Shown: piece after piece, positions 35,513 to 46,399 of the stretch
How positions within the stretch are numbered: position 1 is the stretch's first letter
Layout of the letters: every line of letters begins with the position of its first letter
NCBI GenBank assembly: GCA_947462335.1
Contig: OX381704.1
Location: 26,497,955 to 26,561,954 of the forward strand
Direction: 5' to 3'
DNA length: 64,000 nt
Origin: Harmothoe impar
Lineage: Eukaryota; Annelida; Polychaeta; Phyllodocida; Polynoidae
The notes under the pieces: model-generated
Databases searched by the model: none
Told to the model about the DNA's origin: nothing
The model's input: the letters and a program-made list of their open reading frames with translations, nothing else
Made by a program: the position numbers and the translations under genes

Positions 35513-35574
35513 GTTGCTAGGACAAGTGGTTGCTTAGCAACATATATTCTAATTGATAAGAATGACCTAGCAAC
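35513..35574. promoter_or_regulatory. Cluster of RFX-like X-box half-sites
   Basis: Central palindrome 'gttgcttagcaac' at 35529-35541, flanked by half-sites 'gttgctag' (35513) and 'ctagcaac' (35567) in mirror orientation. Matches the RFX core GTTGCY..RGCAAC. No gene is attached. Confidence 0.35.
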
Positions 35575-36676
35575 ACAGCCCAATGTGTACAGCTCACCAA
35601 TGCAGCTCATCAAAAGCGCTTATGAAGATGTTTGGAGGATAAAGGCCTGACAGATGTTTTGTAGGATGAGGGCAAATTGAGAAGGATAAGGGCCTGACTA
35701 ACACCACTTGTCGTACAAAAGCATACATCTATGTAGGATAAGGACACCTTTGAAGGATAATGGGCTTAGAAGGCTCCCCTTCAAAACGGTCAGACAATGC
35801 ATGAATCTGGAGGAATAGTCCAGCCTTGCAATACTAAATTTAAAAGATTGTTGGGGACATGCCTGTATCAATTAATAGATTAAATCTTGTCACCTAACAC
35901 GATGGTGCTGTACAGATTGGATTGGTTCTGACATTATACACCGATGGCTGTCTGATATTTTGCTGCTGTTGATTATCCCTTTTTTATTTTCATATCATTC
36001 AATTCCATGAAACATGTTTCCCGAGTAATGTGAGAAGTTTAATATTTGAAATGTGAACCAATCTGTGCTCGCTGCGCACATGTCCTCGGGAGCTGTACAG
36101 GCAACTTCTGGCAATTTTGGGTGTAGTGATATCACCTAACAATTCTCATAATCTAAATTGATATTATAAAACCTACAACATATAGAGGAACTACTGTAAG
36201 ACACACTGAGCACATATCCTTGAATGTACAAAAAGAGTAATTTCGGGAGGAGAGCTAGGAATGTTTTCATTTGTGGAAATAGAATTAATTATCAATAAGG
36301 AGCATATCAGATAAAAACACGTCCAATCATTTAACAGCATAGTTTTAGTGATATTGACTCGTCGACCAACGATATATGCTGATATATACAAAATTTGACG
36401 ACAATACCCTCGACCAGAGACTCAATAACAAAAGATGGTCAGTAAACAGGTTCGTCAAGAGCCGGTCCTTTTTTTTTAAATGAAGTGGAACTTAACTTCC
36501 ATGGTAGAGATTGGTGAAATTCGTTAAAAGTTCTAAGATGCAAATAGTGATTTGATTTGTACGCACAACTATAGTTTGATTGGGCCACATGAATGTGTGT
36601 TTTTCTTTCTCCTCAGAGCTTAATAATGCGATAGGGACATGGGGGCAAGGGGGCTGTTGTATGAAAGCAGACGTCC
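35575..36676. other. Gene-free stretch
   Basis: 'aggataa.ggcctgac' occurs three times at 35637-35765. Otherwise nothing is recognised. Confidence 0.5.
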
Positions 36677-36860
36677 CAGTCCGAGGGGGGTAGGGCACTC
36701 CCTATCGTTTCTGTAGTAACTATGTGTGAATATCAACCCAAATTTGATGCCCTTATCACGGGAACATATCAACAAAATAGCACCCTTATCATGGGAAACT
36801 GAGCTCAAAACATACACTTAAATCCGGCCTTAAATCAAGGCGATAAAAATATACCCTTGA
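36677..36860. mobile_element. Truncated relative of the 22.4-kb MITE
   Basis: 'gggcactccctatcgtttct' then 'taactatgtgtgaatatca' and 'cccttatcacggg' match the left half of the element at 22407. The right half is missing. Confidence 0.7.
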
Positions 36861-37109
36861 AGCTGATAGAGTGCCAGGTGGGGTGGACTCTAAATATCTG
36901 ACTTAAGACCTTCGGAATTCTGGTGTCGAGGAACACCATGACCAGTGGCAGTATCCGCATAAACTCCCTGATGCTACAGCAAACATCCCAACCTCCAGAG
37001 GAGCCTCCTTTAAGACGCCATGCATCATGGGAAGACTCTGACATTCCCAGCTGATAAAAATGTACAAAACAATAAATCGATTAGTAGAAATGTCATGATA
37101 GCGCTTATC

Positions 37110-37625
37110 TGTGCAGGGAAAGGGGGTGTCCGGGAATGTGGCACGGCGGGAAGAATGGTGGATGGCAGGTACCGAGGCAGAGTTTGCATCAGGGAAAAGG
37201 GGCACAGCGTGGGGCAGTAGATCGGAGGAGTCAAGAAAGAAAGATAGTCAAGAAAGGGAGAGGGACACAGCGACAGGGAAAGGAAGTCAGAGAGTGGATG
37301 AAGGGAATGAGAGGCAAAACGTGGAGGAACCGAATATGGGAGGTAGAGAATGGAGGAAGAAAAGGGGAGGCAGAGACATGAGAAGGGGAAATGGAGGAAG
37401 AGACTGGGGGACTGAAAGACGAGCAGAGAGTGGGGAAAGGGAGACAGACACAGGAGGAAGTATAATGAAGGAGAGCAGAGACCGGAGGAAGGAAAGGGAA
37501 TGCAGAGACGACAAGGGAGGATGAGAGAGAGGTGTTTGATGTATAGAGGGAGGGACTGAAGGGAGGGAGGCAGAGAGGGAGCGGTCCTGGGGAGGGGTCA
37601 TGGTAGATATAGGTCGGGTGGGGTG
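37110..37625. repeat. ~500-bp polypurine tract
   Basis: The + strand is overwhelmingly A/G over more than 450 bases ('gggagagggacac', 'aaggaagtcagagag', 'ggaggaagaaaagg'). Sequence of this type can form triplex (H-) DNA. Long reading frames in it are compositional. Confidence 0.8.
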
Positions 37626-38516
37626 GGGGAGAATAAGGAGCAATGTAAGATATGGGGCAGTATTTGATAAGAATGCTCCCTCCCATGAGGCTGATACCAG
37701 TAATGGGTTGAGGGATGAATGAATGAATGGGATTCAGCAACATGAAACATGGATTGGGGATATGTCAGAATAGTGCATTCGGGAGATATCATTCCCAACA
37801 ATACTAATCTATAATCTCCAAAAACATATAATAGCATGTCAGCTAAATTAGTAAAAAAAACACCACTGAAAGTCTAATCAGGTTGTACAATAAAGTTGGT
37901 TTCATGTAGTCTCTTTGTATTTTGATGTTCAGTTCAGCGAGGGTATTTCTAAAACATAACTTTGGCCTTTGTAAAGCAAAACTTGTCGGTTTACACTTTA
38001 CAGCATACCCTGACTGGGTAGGGTGATGTACTCAATGTTTCCAATATCATAAATTGGGATTATAGCAAGTGTTTGAGCACTGGCTGTCTGACATGGCTGT
38101 GTATAACGAGGCTCATCCCGCCTGCTGGAGCCCCCAGCAGTGCTCATTGTCCCGGGTGTGCATCAATAATTGGCCTGCCCTCTGCCGCCTTCTTTACTCC
38201 CTTTAGGCCAGCGCCACACACGGCCACTGGCGCCACTGGTGCCAATATCAGCCTGAGATAAGTATCATACAGACCAGTGGTACAAGCCGGCAACCAGACG
38301 GGCGGGGCAGGGCAGTCTCTGTGCAGACTGGGGTAAGCAGGAGGGGTGGAGGGGTGGTACAGATTAGGGTAAACAGCAGGCCAGGAGGGAACTCCTTCAA
38401 ATTGAATGTCTTTGTTTTACTGACCTCATCTTGCAGCTCGCAGCCCTGGTGACGCCATCTACAAACAACTACAGGCACCATCAGCCACCTCAGTGTCTGC
38501 TGCTTCTAGCGAGAAG

Positions 38517-38592
38517 ATGGGGGAGGGGGAGGGGATAAGGGAGAGAGGGCGGGGAGAGGGGATAAGGGGGAGAGGGGATAAGGGTGACACAA
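38517..38592 (+). repeat. G-quadruplex-prone G-tract
   Basis: Runs of 3-5 G separated by 1-4 bases, including 'gggggagggggaggggataa' and two 'gagaggggataaggg' units. Fits the G3+N1-7 four-tract rule several times over. Confidence 0.75.
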
Positions 38593-38599
38593 TAGGGAG

Positions 38600-41000
38600 T
38601 GAAGTGGGGGACACATAGGGAGTGGAGTTTAAGAAGAATAGGAATGACGAAGGAGGGATAGGTCCAGCAAGGGGAAATTAACCTGAAGGGCAGTCTGAAG
38701 AGGGCAGCAGGAAGTGAGGGCTGAAGCAGCATACGGTAGAATGTCCATACATGAGGCAACATGGAATTCCCAATCCCCTTATAACAGCATGAAAGGCATG
38801 GGCCTTTGCTTTCTCTCCAACAATACCAAGTCTGAATGTGACTTGTAAAACTGCGAGTCTTTCTTCACCTAAATCCCTCTGACTGAAAATCCATCATCGA
38901 CCTGTCATATCAGAACTTTATCAGAGCCCCCTGGTGCTGTTTATTGGAACAGAGTGAGTCAGATAAAGACTGGTGCAGAATACAGAGTAGGGGCTACAGA
39001 ATAGGGGCCGGTAGTACCTGACCCCCCCATACCCACCCAACCCTGACACACACAGCCCCCCCTCCCATACACTCCCTCCCAAACAGGATCCCTCACACAC
39101 ATCCTCATCACACACATAGGCTACAGCTCATCTAATAATGACTGGTTCAGAATACAGAACAGGAAGAGGTATTACCCCCCCCCCCCAACCATACACACAC
39201 AGCTGCTTTCCCTGTGGCCTGCATACTGCTCTGTGTGAATGGTGGGGGATACAGGACACGTGCATGGCCTACCTGCACTGCCCAACTCCAATACCTACTG
39301 TGGGGCGGGAGGGGCTCAATAGACTTTTTATGTACACTTTATGTTTGAGGCTCTTAATATAAAATGACTTCACATAACTCTCAAATTGAATAGAATTGTC
39401 AGAAAGTGGAAATGGCAGATTTCGAGGAAGACACTGATGTGTGACTGAGGATAATATACATGTTGTGTGGAGGCAAGGTTTTACTGACATGCATTGAAAG
39501 TGTGACTCATCTTACTGCACAATATGCAACTGATATCTCTACTCACTGTATGCAATGTATTACCAGTCTTTGCGAAAACATGCTGGACCATGGCAATGTC
39601 CTTCTAAAATGCCACTGGTCCAGCAGATTTACAAGTGTGGCAGGATCGAAGGTCCAGTCACATGCTGGGCTTTTCTGAACTAAAAGAATTCAGTTAGGCT
39701 TATAAAGCTGAAATATGTATGTCAAAACTATATATCTATCCTGATTTGGCCATAAATGATTACAAATAAACTGGACAAAATTCTCTTTTATACTTAAAAT
39801 GCAGAAATCATCAGATATGTGGCTATCTGGTCCCCTAAAAATGTAGCCGGTCCTTCAACATTGAAAATTTGCGGGACCGAATGTCCTGTGGGATGAAAAC
39901 GTTTTTGCAAAGACTGTATTACTGATATCTGCAAGCTCATTAACATATCCCAATTTGGAGTAACAGAACAGAAGTTGTACACTAGGGTGTTTTCATCAGT
40001 CTTATGTTATGAAGAATTCACAGCTCTAGGACTAATACCTGCACGCCGTCCTCACCCAGAAACATTCCCAGTCATACACACAGCCTGTTGTGATTTCCAA
40101 TCAATAGACAAACTCAATTGTTTCCCTCCAGCTAGCACGGGATTGAAACAATCCTCAGACTCAGATGAGAATGTGTGGAGTCAGGGTGGACTATTTGGAA
40201 CTCTCGTTACAATGCCCAGTGCTTTCATATACCATTATCAATGTTCCCTATAATTATCCAATGACTTCTTATTCAGTTTGGGTCGATGTTCATAGTTCTA
40301 ATAGGGTCTCATGAGTGTATCTGTATTTCCCATAGAATTTAAAGTATTAAGTGCGCAGTTTCCTTCAGTGTGCAACGTGTTCATTGTACCTTTCTGTGTT
40401 CTTTTAAATTTGATAAACCATTTAACTTCCTAGCCGTGACATGTCAGCCTGTAGCTTACATATAGACCACCAGGGAGCTAGGATGCACCTATTTCCGGTT
40501 ATCCCTCCAGAAGTCCTCCTCTTCCTGCAGTGGTAGAGGCCAGTTTCTATGTTTTCATTTCTTAGTAGCCTGAGGGGAGAGTGGTTCTTGTTCCAACAAC
40601 ACCTCAACATGTTTGCATTGATAACAGATTTATGAGTTGTAATTGCAAACCATGCCCTGTGCCGCAGGCAGAGTGTCGGACGCAGTGTCAGGTTTTATAG
40701 ATGATGAATGCCAGGTTTCTGCATGTCACTCTATGTTTACTATTTGATGCTGCAGAAACTATGGATATGTCTGTTCATATTATGAACATTTATTTGCTCA
40801 TAGATACTTAAGTTTTAGCAAACGTTCATAATGGTTTGTTTCACAGATAGGCCCTAACAAATCTGGTATAACTATTTATCTAAGTAGAGCTGTCCCGCTA
40901 TGAAATGTATTCATAAAGTACTGAAAAAATGAGACGTGGATCACTCTATTAAGTAATATAGCCCCTTTTAAATTGGCAATGGTGAAACACCTAAACAGTT
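38600..41000. other. Gene-free stretch with a partial duplication
   Basis: 'gactggtkcagaatacaga' occurs at 38967 and 39141, each followed by a C-rich segment, indicating a decayed duplication of about 170 bp. 'catgctggaccatgg' and similar blocks near 39580-39660 have weak inverted echoes at 39830-39900. No gene is recognised. Confidence 0.5.
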
Positions 41001-41005
41001 ATAAG

Positions 41006-41310
41006 TGTTCATGCATTCGAAATAGAGAAAATCTTATATAGTTACCTTTCTTCGACACCCGTTACAATAGTATCGGGGAGATGGCAGTCAGAAATAATGT
41101 AACCAATGGGCATTGACATATGGGGTGGCCGTGGGGGGGGGTTGCAAGTGTAGTTATGTGTGTTCATGCATTCGAAATAGAGAAAATCTTATGTAGTTAC
41201 CTTTCTTCGACACCCGTTACAATAGTATCGGGGAGATGGCAGTCAGAAATAATGTAACCAATGGGCATTGACATATGGGGTGGCCGTGGGGGGGGGGGGG
41301 GGGGGGTTGC
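41006..41310. repeat. Near-identical 155-bp tandem duplication
   Basis: Two copies starting 'tgttcatgcattcgaaatag' at 41006 and 41161. They differ in the length of a terminal G-run (10 versus about 19) and at one or two other bases (tatatagtt/tatgtagtt). Confidence 0.93.
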
Positions 41311-41429
41311 AAGTGTATTCCAACTGGGTGAAAATAAATATCTAAAGCACCACAAATTGATACACCAAATGTGCTGACATTCACACCAAGAAGAAAATGT
41401 ATTTTGTGATCATTTTAAAGAAGAGCGAC

Positions 41430-42065
41430 GTTTGATCTCCAGCCCTTGGAGATGTACATACGCTTTTAGTGCCATCACCACCCAGATAACATTGGTCCCT
41501 GAGGCCCATTTGTGTTTTACTTGGGCCTGCTGGGTTTGCCCATATCTGGGTTTTCCTCATTTTTGTCCAGGGCTACCAGTAAGATTCCAGATGAGCCAAG
41601 CCCACCAACAATTTTCCTAAAATATGTTGTACATACTTTGCAACATACTCATCTTTGGTTGTTCTTAGAAATTATAAGTTCACGTACCACTTTCATGGCT
41701 TTGTATCAAAGTGGGTTTTGCCTGGGCTTGATCTAGTTATTGTGGGCTAGACTTCCTTGGGATCTCTATGGGAGTAAACATGGGCTGCTAGGTGGGCCCC
41801 AGCTGGGCTCAGCCCACAGACCAAACTTCAAATATAATCATTTAACTACATTTAAAATACTTTAATTTGTGTCTGTTAGAAGTGATTCTTTGAAATTAAC
41901 ATTTTAAAGTAAAGTTGCAATGTTGTTATATCAAGGTGGGTTTCACTTGGGATGAACTTGGGCAAAGTGGGCTAAAGGATCAATGTGCGTTATATGGGCT
42001 TTGAATATACTGTAAGGTGGGTCCCATTTGGGTTAGCCCGCCATCTAACTTTCTGGGCTCCGGCC
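41430..42065. repeat. Stretch with many 'gggctg/gcccac' words
   Basis: Repeated 'tgggcct', 'gggcttg', 'gggctgctaggtgggcccc' words. Resembles the subterminal composition of the 17.2-kb element, but I find no clear ends. Confidence 0.35.
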
Positions 42066-42290
42066 ATCAACTCACACACAGGCTGCCTGCCTGCTGGCTG
42101 CATCACACATGTTAGGAAATGACCAGCCCAAAAGTTAGTCAGCTAAAGGATGCATTTCTTTACCGTCTAAATGGTAGAGGAAGAGATTCCTACCTATATG
42201 GAGGAACCAACTTAGTTGGAACATGGGCCATAACGTCGGGATATCAAATAATGGCAAAAAACTACAGTAGAGTTTACAACCCTATATCAC

Positions 42291-42293
<3 letters not shown>

Positions 42294-42370
<77 letters not shown>
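42294..42370. repeat. (AT)n microsatellite
   Basis: About 38 uninterrupted TA dinucleotides. Confidence 0.98.
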
Positions 42371-42375
<5 letters not shown>

Positions 42376-43716
42376 GTACATATCAAGTTTCTAACCTGAG
42401 GGTGTGGTATATACCTGTGATGTGACTGAGTCCTGTCACCCAGGGTGACCCTAACTTACACACCAATTACCTGTGTACACACTCTGTCAGTCTGACAACC
42501 CATCACTACCCATCACTTATACCTCCAGGCTGCCTTCTATTGGGAAGACAGCATGAAAGGACGTCTGAACAAAATAATGCTAGAGCAGATGAATTCATTT
42601 CATATAGTCAAGGGGCCAACCTTCTAAAAAGATGTACATAGATATCACGAAAAAGAACATAATGGTATGTGATACATGTCTATTGCTACCAAAGCAACTG
42701 AAAAGGTAATTTAACCATAATTTGCCAATCGTCAATTTTCTCCAGATTAGGATTGTCTGTGATATTAACTAAATTTTACTGTTCTGAAAGACGCTTTGAT
42801 GAATCATTGCTGACATGTTACCTTAGTAACCAGAACATATGATATATCTCATTTATAGTTTCATAGAGTGGCAGATTGATCGAAAGGCGAGAAAGTCAAC
42901 AGAACAACTGTAAATTGAGATCAATTATGGTTTTCATATATTGTGTACTGTATGCATAAACTATGATGTACTCTCTGTACATTCTTTCTGCACGTGAAAA
43001 ACATCACAATATTTTCATTTAACATAATTATTCATGCAAACAGACAGGAAATATGATACAATATAATCCACCTACATAATAGTAAACCATTTCAATACAT
43101 TTTCCACCCAGCCCCTATCCTTAAATGGACAATCTGTTTTAGGGTTTGCTGTTGTCGTTGGACCATGTTTCTTACCCTGAGGAGGTACATATATCCTAAA
43201 AGAATGTATTGCTAGCACCCAACAGCAATAATCAATATCTTACATGAGAGCCGTTAAGCGGATTATTAACATCTATGTTCAAAAGGTCGTAATAGGTTTG
43301 GTCACCCTCACGACCAGTGACAGTGCAATTATGAGTACCCCAAGCTGACCCCACCTCGACCTCTGTGCCCGAGCGTCATCGCTGGCACAAAAGCTTGCTG
43401 GTGAAAATAGTTCCAGTGCGCTTGGTGCTGTAATATTAAAAGTGTGGATGGGTGCCGTGTAGGGACCACCCCCCCCCCCCCATATATACGGGGGAAGTGA
43501 TGCGGTTATGGCCCCTCAGATACCAGCGATGTCACTTGGATGCATCTGAGGATGGGTTGGGGCCAGCTTTTGAGTACCCTGCCTCCTGACTCTAAAACTT
43601 GAGGGGACATCTGGGAGCACAACATTGGCAATCGCCAAGCATGGCTCTCCTACCCTAGGCTTTATTCTTTTAGAAGGTGTCTGGTTGAATAAAACGTGAT
43701 AACAGAACTGTTGAAA
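42371..43716. other. Gene-free stretch upstream of the GPCR
   Basis: C-run at 43470-43480. No exon is recognised. Confidence 0.5.
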
Positions 43717-43940
43717 TTTGAAAGTGTAATCAACTTAGGCAACAGCGTATTTAAATTTGCATCTATTGAATGACATCTTATGAACTGAACATTTCTGTTA
43801 CTGGAGATCACAATTTAATGTAAAACTGCTGTTCGATTTGAAAGTGTAAACAACTTAAGCAACAAAGTATGTACTTCTATCGAGTGACATCTCATACACT
43901 GAACATTTCTGGAGATCATGATTTAATATGTACTTTGATC
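43717..43940. repeat. ~120-bp tandem duplication
   Basis: 'tttgaaagtgta..caactta' at 43717 and 43837, each followed by 'gaacatttctg' and 'ggagatca..atttaat'. Diverged, with indels. Confidence 0.75.
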
Positions 43941-44106
43941 ATGATTTAATGTGTACTTTGTAAGGAAATTGTGATATTAAGTCTCAATTTGATGAGGTTT
44001 GATGACAGTTGGGCCCTTGAAAAACCCCAACCTCAGGCCTCATTGTCTATGAGAGAGATCTACCAACTCGTGCATATTCTAACATTGTCTTCTTTTTGTT
44101 TTCCAG

Positions 44107-44265
44107 GCTGTGTCGACTGTGACTGGAAACTAGTAGTTCTGACACTCTACTGGCAGAACACCCTCAACCATTATGGACACTATATTGTGGCAGATTCCTG
44201 ATCCTTTATGGAAATAATAGATTAGCAAAGTACAATACACGTTACATAGACACTTAGACTTCACC
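44107..44265 (+). other. Probable 5' UTR part of the GPCR coding exon
   Basis: A pyrimidine tract and 'gttttccag' end at 44106, a strong acceptor 160 bases before the GPCR start. This suggests at least one upstream non-coding exon. The donor exon is not identified. Confidence 0.5.
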
Positions 44266-45549
44266 ATGGACACGTGGTCGCGGCCCCTGAACCACACATT
44301 CACTGTGGAAGACATGATGGACTACACAGGAGGTGATGAGGATGACACAGTGGGGTGGGCGGGCCACCAGCGGGACGACCCAGTGTTGTTTGACACCCAG
44401 GACATGTATGACACCCAGGACCTGTATAATGGGCTGTTTGGAGGCTCAGGGGGCAGCTTTAACCTGTCTGGGCTGAACTTGGAGGACCTGGGTGGAGACT
44501 TTGTGCTGGGTGGAGAGGTGTCAGGGCTGATGCTGGGGTACATGAAGCACCGTCCCTATGTGTTAGGTACAATGTTGGTTCTGACTACTATAATAGGTGT
44601 GTGTGCCAACCTGACACTGCTGGTGATGCTGGTGCGGCGGGGCTGGGAGTCCCTGTCCTTCACCTCCATCCTGCTGTTAAATCTGACAGCAGCATGTCTG
44701 CTGTTCCTGCTGGGTGGCATGCCTCTACTACTGGTGGAGAATGTGTTTGGGTATGGGTGGCGGCTGGGGGTGGTACTCTGCCAGCTGCACCGCTACATCA
44801 TCTATGTCAGCTTCTTCTGTATCAGCTACTCAGTGGTGGGGCTCCTGCTGCACCAGACCCTGGCCCTGTATGTACCTGACGGTATGTCACGCCTGGATGC
44901 ACCTGGGTATGCCCTCACCATGTGCGGCACTCTGTGGCTGGTCATCCTGACGGCCAATGTGCCCAACTACTTGGGGCACGGCATCACTGATGAGATAGCC
45001 GGGGTGAGTTACTGCTTCAACAAGGAGCTGCAGTCAGATCTAGGGCGGATGCAGGCCTGGACCCTGATCCACTTTGTGTTCAGCTTTGCTGTACCCTTCC
45101 TGCTGCTGTGCCTGTGCTCCGTGGCCACCATCGTGCGGCTGTGCACTGCCCCACACTGCGAGTACAACCGACTCCGGGAGACGCCTAGTGAGCGCCGGGA
45201 CTATGCCACCCTGGCAGTTGTCGTCACACTGACATTCGCTCTCTGCTGGGCACCTGACAAGATCTTCTCTCTGATGTTGGTACTGAATCCACGCCACATG
45301 GATGTCCCATCCCTGATAGCCTCTGATGTCATGATGGTTCTGGCCTACACTAATCCAGCCCTGAACCCCTTCATCATCCTGCTATCCGGCCTGAGGGAGG
45401 TTAAACGTACTGGTAGCCCTGGGCCTGGGGTAGCAGCAGTTAAACGGACTATAAAAGAGCATGTCAATGGGAAACAGGATAACAGCACCTCACTGCCTCT
45501 ATGTGCACAGGAGGATGTGGTAGACCCTGAGATGATAACCACTGTGTGA
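44266..45549 (+). CDS. Class A (rhodopsin-like) GPCR with atypical signature motifs
   Basis: 427 residues in one exon. ATG sits in a good Kozak context (caccATGg). The ~95-residue acidic extracellular N-terminus has N-glycosylation sites N9 and N66 and a repeated D-T-Q-D-(M/L)-Y, so the tyrosines could be sulfated. Seven hydrophobic segments start at about 98, 133, 170, 215, 265, 315 and 350. Conserved: N115 (1.50), C172 and C250 (TM3-ECL2 disulfide pair), W224 (4.50), P277 (5.50), C-W-A-P 327-330, N-P 367-368. Not conserved: position 2.50 is C144 not Asp, DRY is H-Q-T (196-198), NPxxY reads N-P-F-I-I. The C-terminus ends I-T-T-V, a class I PDZ-binding motif. Overall it is closest in look to peptide-type receptors, but ligand and orthologue are not recognised. 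A pseudogene copy follows directly. Confidence 0.9.
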   Translation: MDTWSRPLNHTFTVEDMMDYTGGDEDDTVGWAGHQRDDPVLFDTQDMYDTQDLYNGLFGGSGGSFNLSGLNLEDLGGDFVLGGEVSGLMLGYMKHRPYVLGTMLVLTTIIGVCANLTLLVMLVRRGWESLSFTSILLLNLTAACLLFLLGGMPLLLVENVFGYGWRLGVVLCQLHRYIIYVSFFCISYSVVGLLLHQTLALYVPDGMSRLDAPGYALTMCGTLWLVILTANVPNYLGHGITDEIAGVSYCFNKELQSDLGRMQAWTLIHFVFSFAVPFLLLCLCSVATIVRLCTAPHCEYNRLRETPSERRDYATLAVVVTLTFALCWAPDKIFSLMLVLNPRHMDVPSLIASDVMMVLAYTNPALNPFIILLSGLREVKRTGSPGPGVAAVKRTIKEHVNGKQDNSTSLPLCAQEDVVDPEMITTV

Positions 45550-45689
45550 GAGTCCCACCGTATAGATATGATAGACCATAAGAAAGCATTGGACAGGAAT
45601 CCATGTGGAAGAGCAAATTTGAACCTATTCAACAATTTAAACCCCAATTCAATTTGCCAGTGGTAGTACATGCCTAACCACATGTCAGC

Positions 45690-46375
45690 CCTGAATGTCC
45701 CCTGGGTATTCCCTCACCATGAGTTGTCATCCTGATGCCAAAACGGCCCAACTACTTGGGGCATGGCATCACTGATGAGATAGCCGGGGTGAGTTACGGC
45801 TTCAACAAGGAGCTGCAGTCAGATCTAGGGCGGATGCAGGCCTGGACCCTGATCCACTTTGTGTTCAGCTTTGCTGTACCCTTCCTGCTGCTGTGCCTGT
45901 GCTCTGTGGCCACCATCGTGCGGCTGTGCACTGCCCCACACTGCGAGTACAACCGGCTCTGGGAGACGCCTAGTGAGCGTCAGGACTATATGACTCAAGA
46001 AGTGGTCGTCACACTGAAAGTCACACCCTTGCAGAGCACCTGACAAGATCTCTTCTCTGAGTCTGTGCCACATAGCGTATAGCTGTCTCATCCCTGATAG
46101 CTTCTTGCGTTAAGATTGCAGATGTGTATACTGGCCCTAATCAAACACAGTGGCCATCCCACTGTCTGACATGTGGAAAGAACAGTGGTACCCCAGGGCT
46201 GGGTGGGGGCAGCAGTTAAAGAGAATAAAACAGAACATCTTAACGAGAAACAGCAGCTAGCTGCAACTGTGTGTATACAGGAAGATGTGGTAGATCCTGG
46301 GAGATAAAAAGTACTGTATGAGAGTCCCAACTTAGATATTATAATAGACAATCCTAACATGCTACATGTGTGACT
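45690..46375 (+). pseudogene. Tandem partial GPCR pseudogene
   Basis: Copies the parent from about 44895 (before TM4) through its stop codon and start of the 3' UTR. There is no TM1-TM3, so it is 5'-truncated. An open frame of 102 residues (45735-46043) covers ECL2-TM5-ICL3, then the frame is lost. The ECL2 cysteine is Gly here. Block 45747-45985 has about 7 differences from the parent in ~240 bases, while the segments before and after are full of indels and substitutions. The tail still matches ('aggatgtggtaga' then 'tgagagtccca'). Confidence 0.9.
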
Positions 46376-46399
46376 GGAGCCAAGAAGGAAGACGGTAAA

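Noticed and set aside
37111..37743. Long frames on both strands in the polypurine tract
   Set aside because: Compositional: purine-only codons cannot form many stops on one strand. Lys/Arg/Glu/Gly-only sequence without structure.
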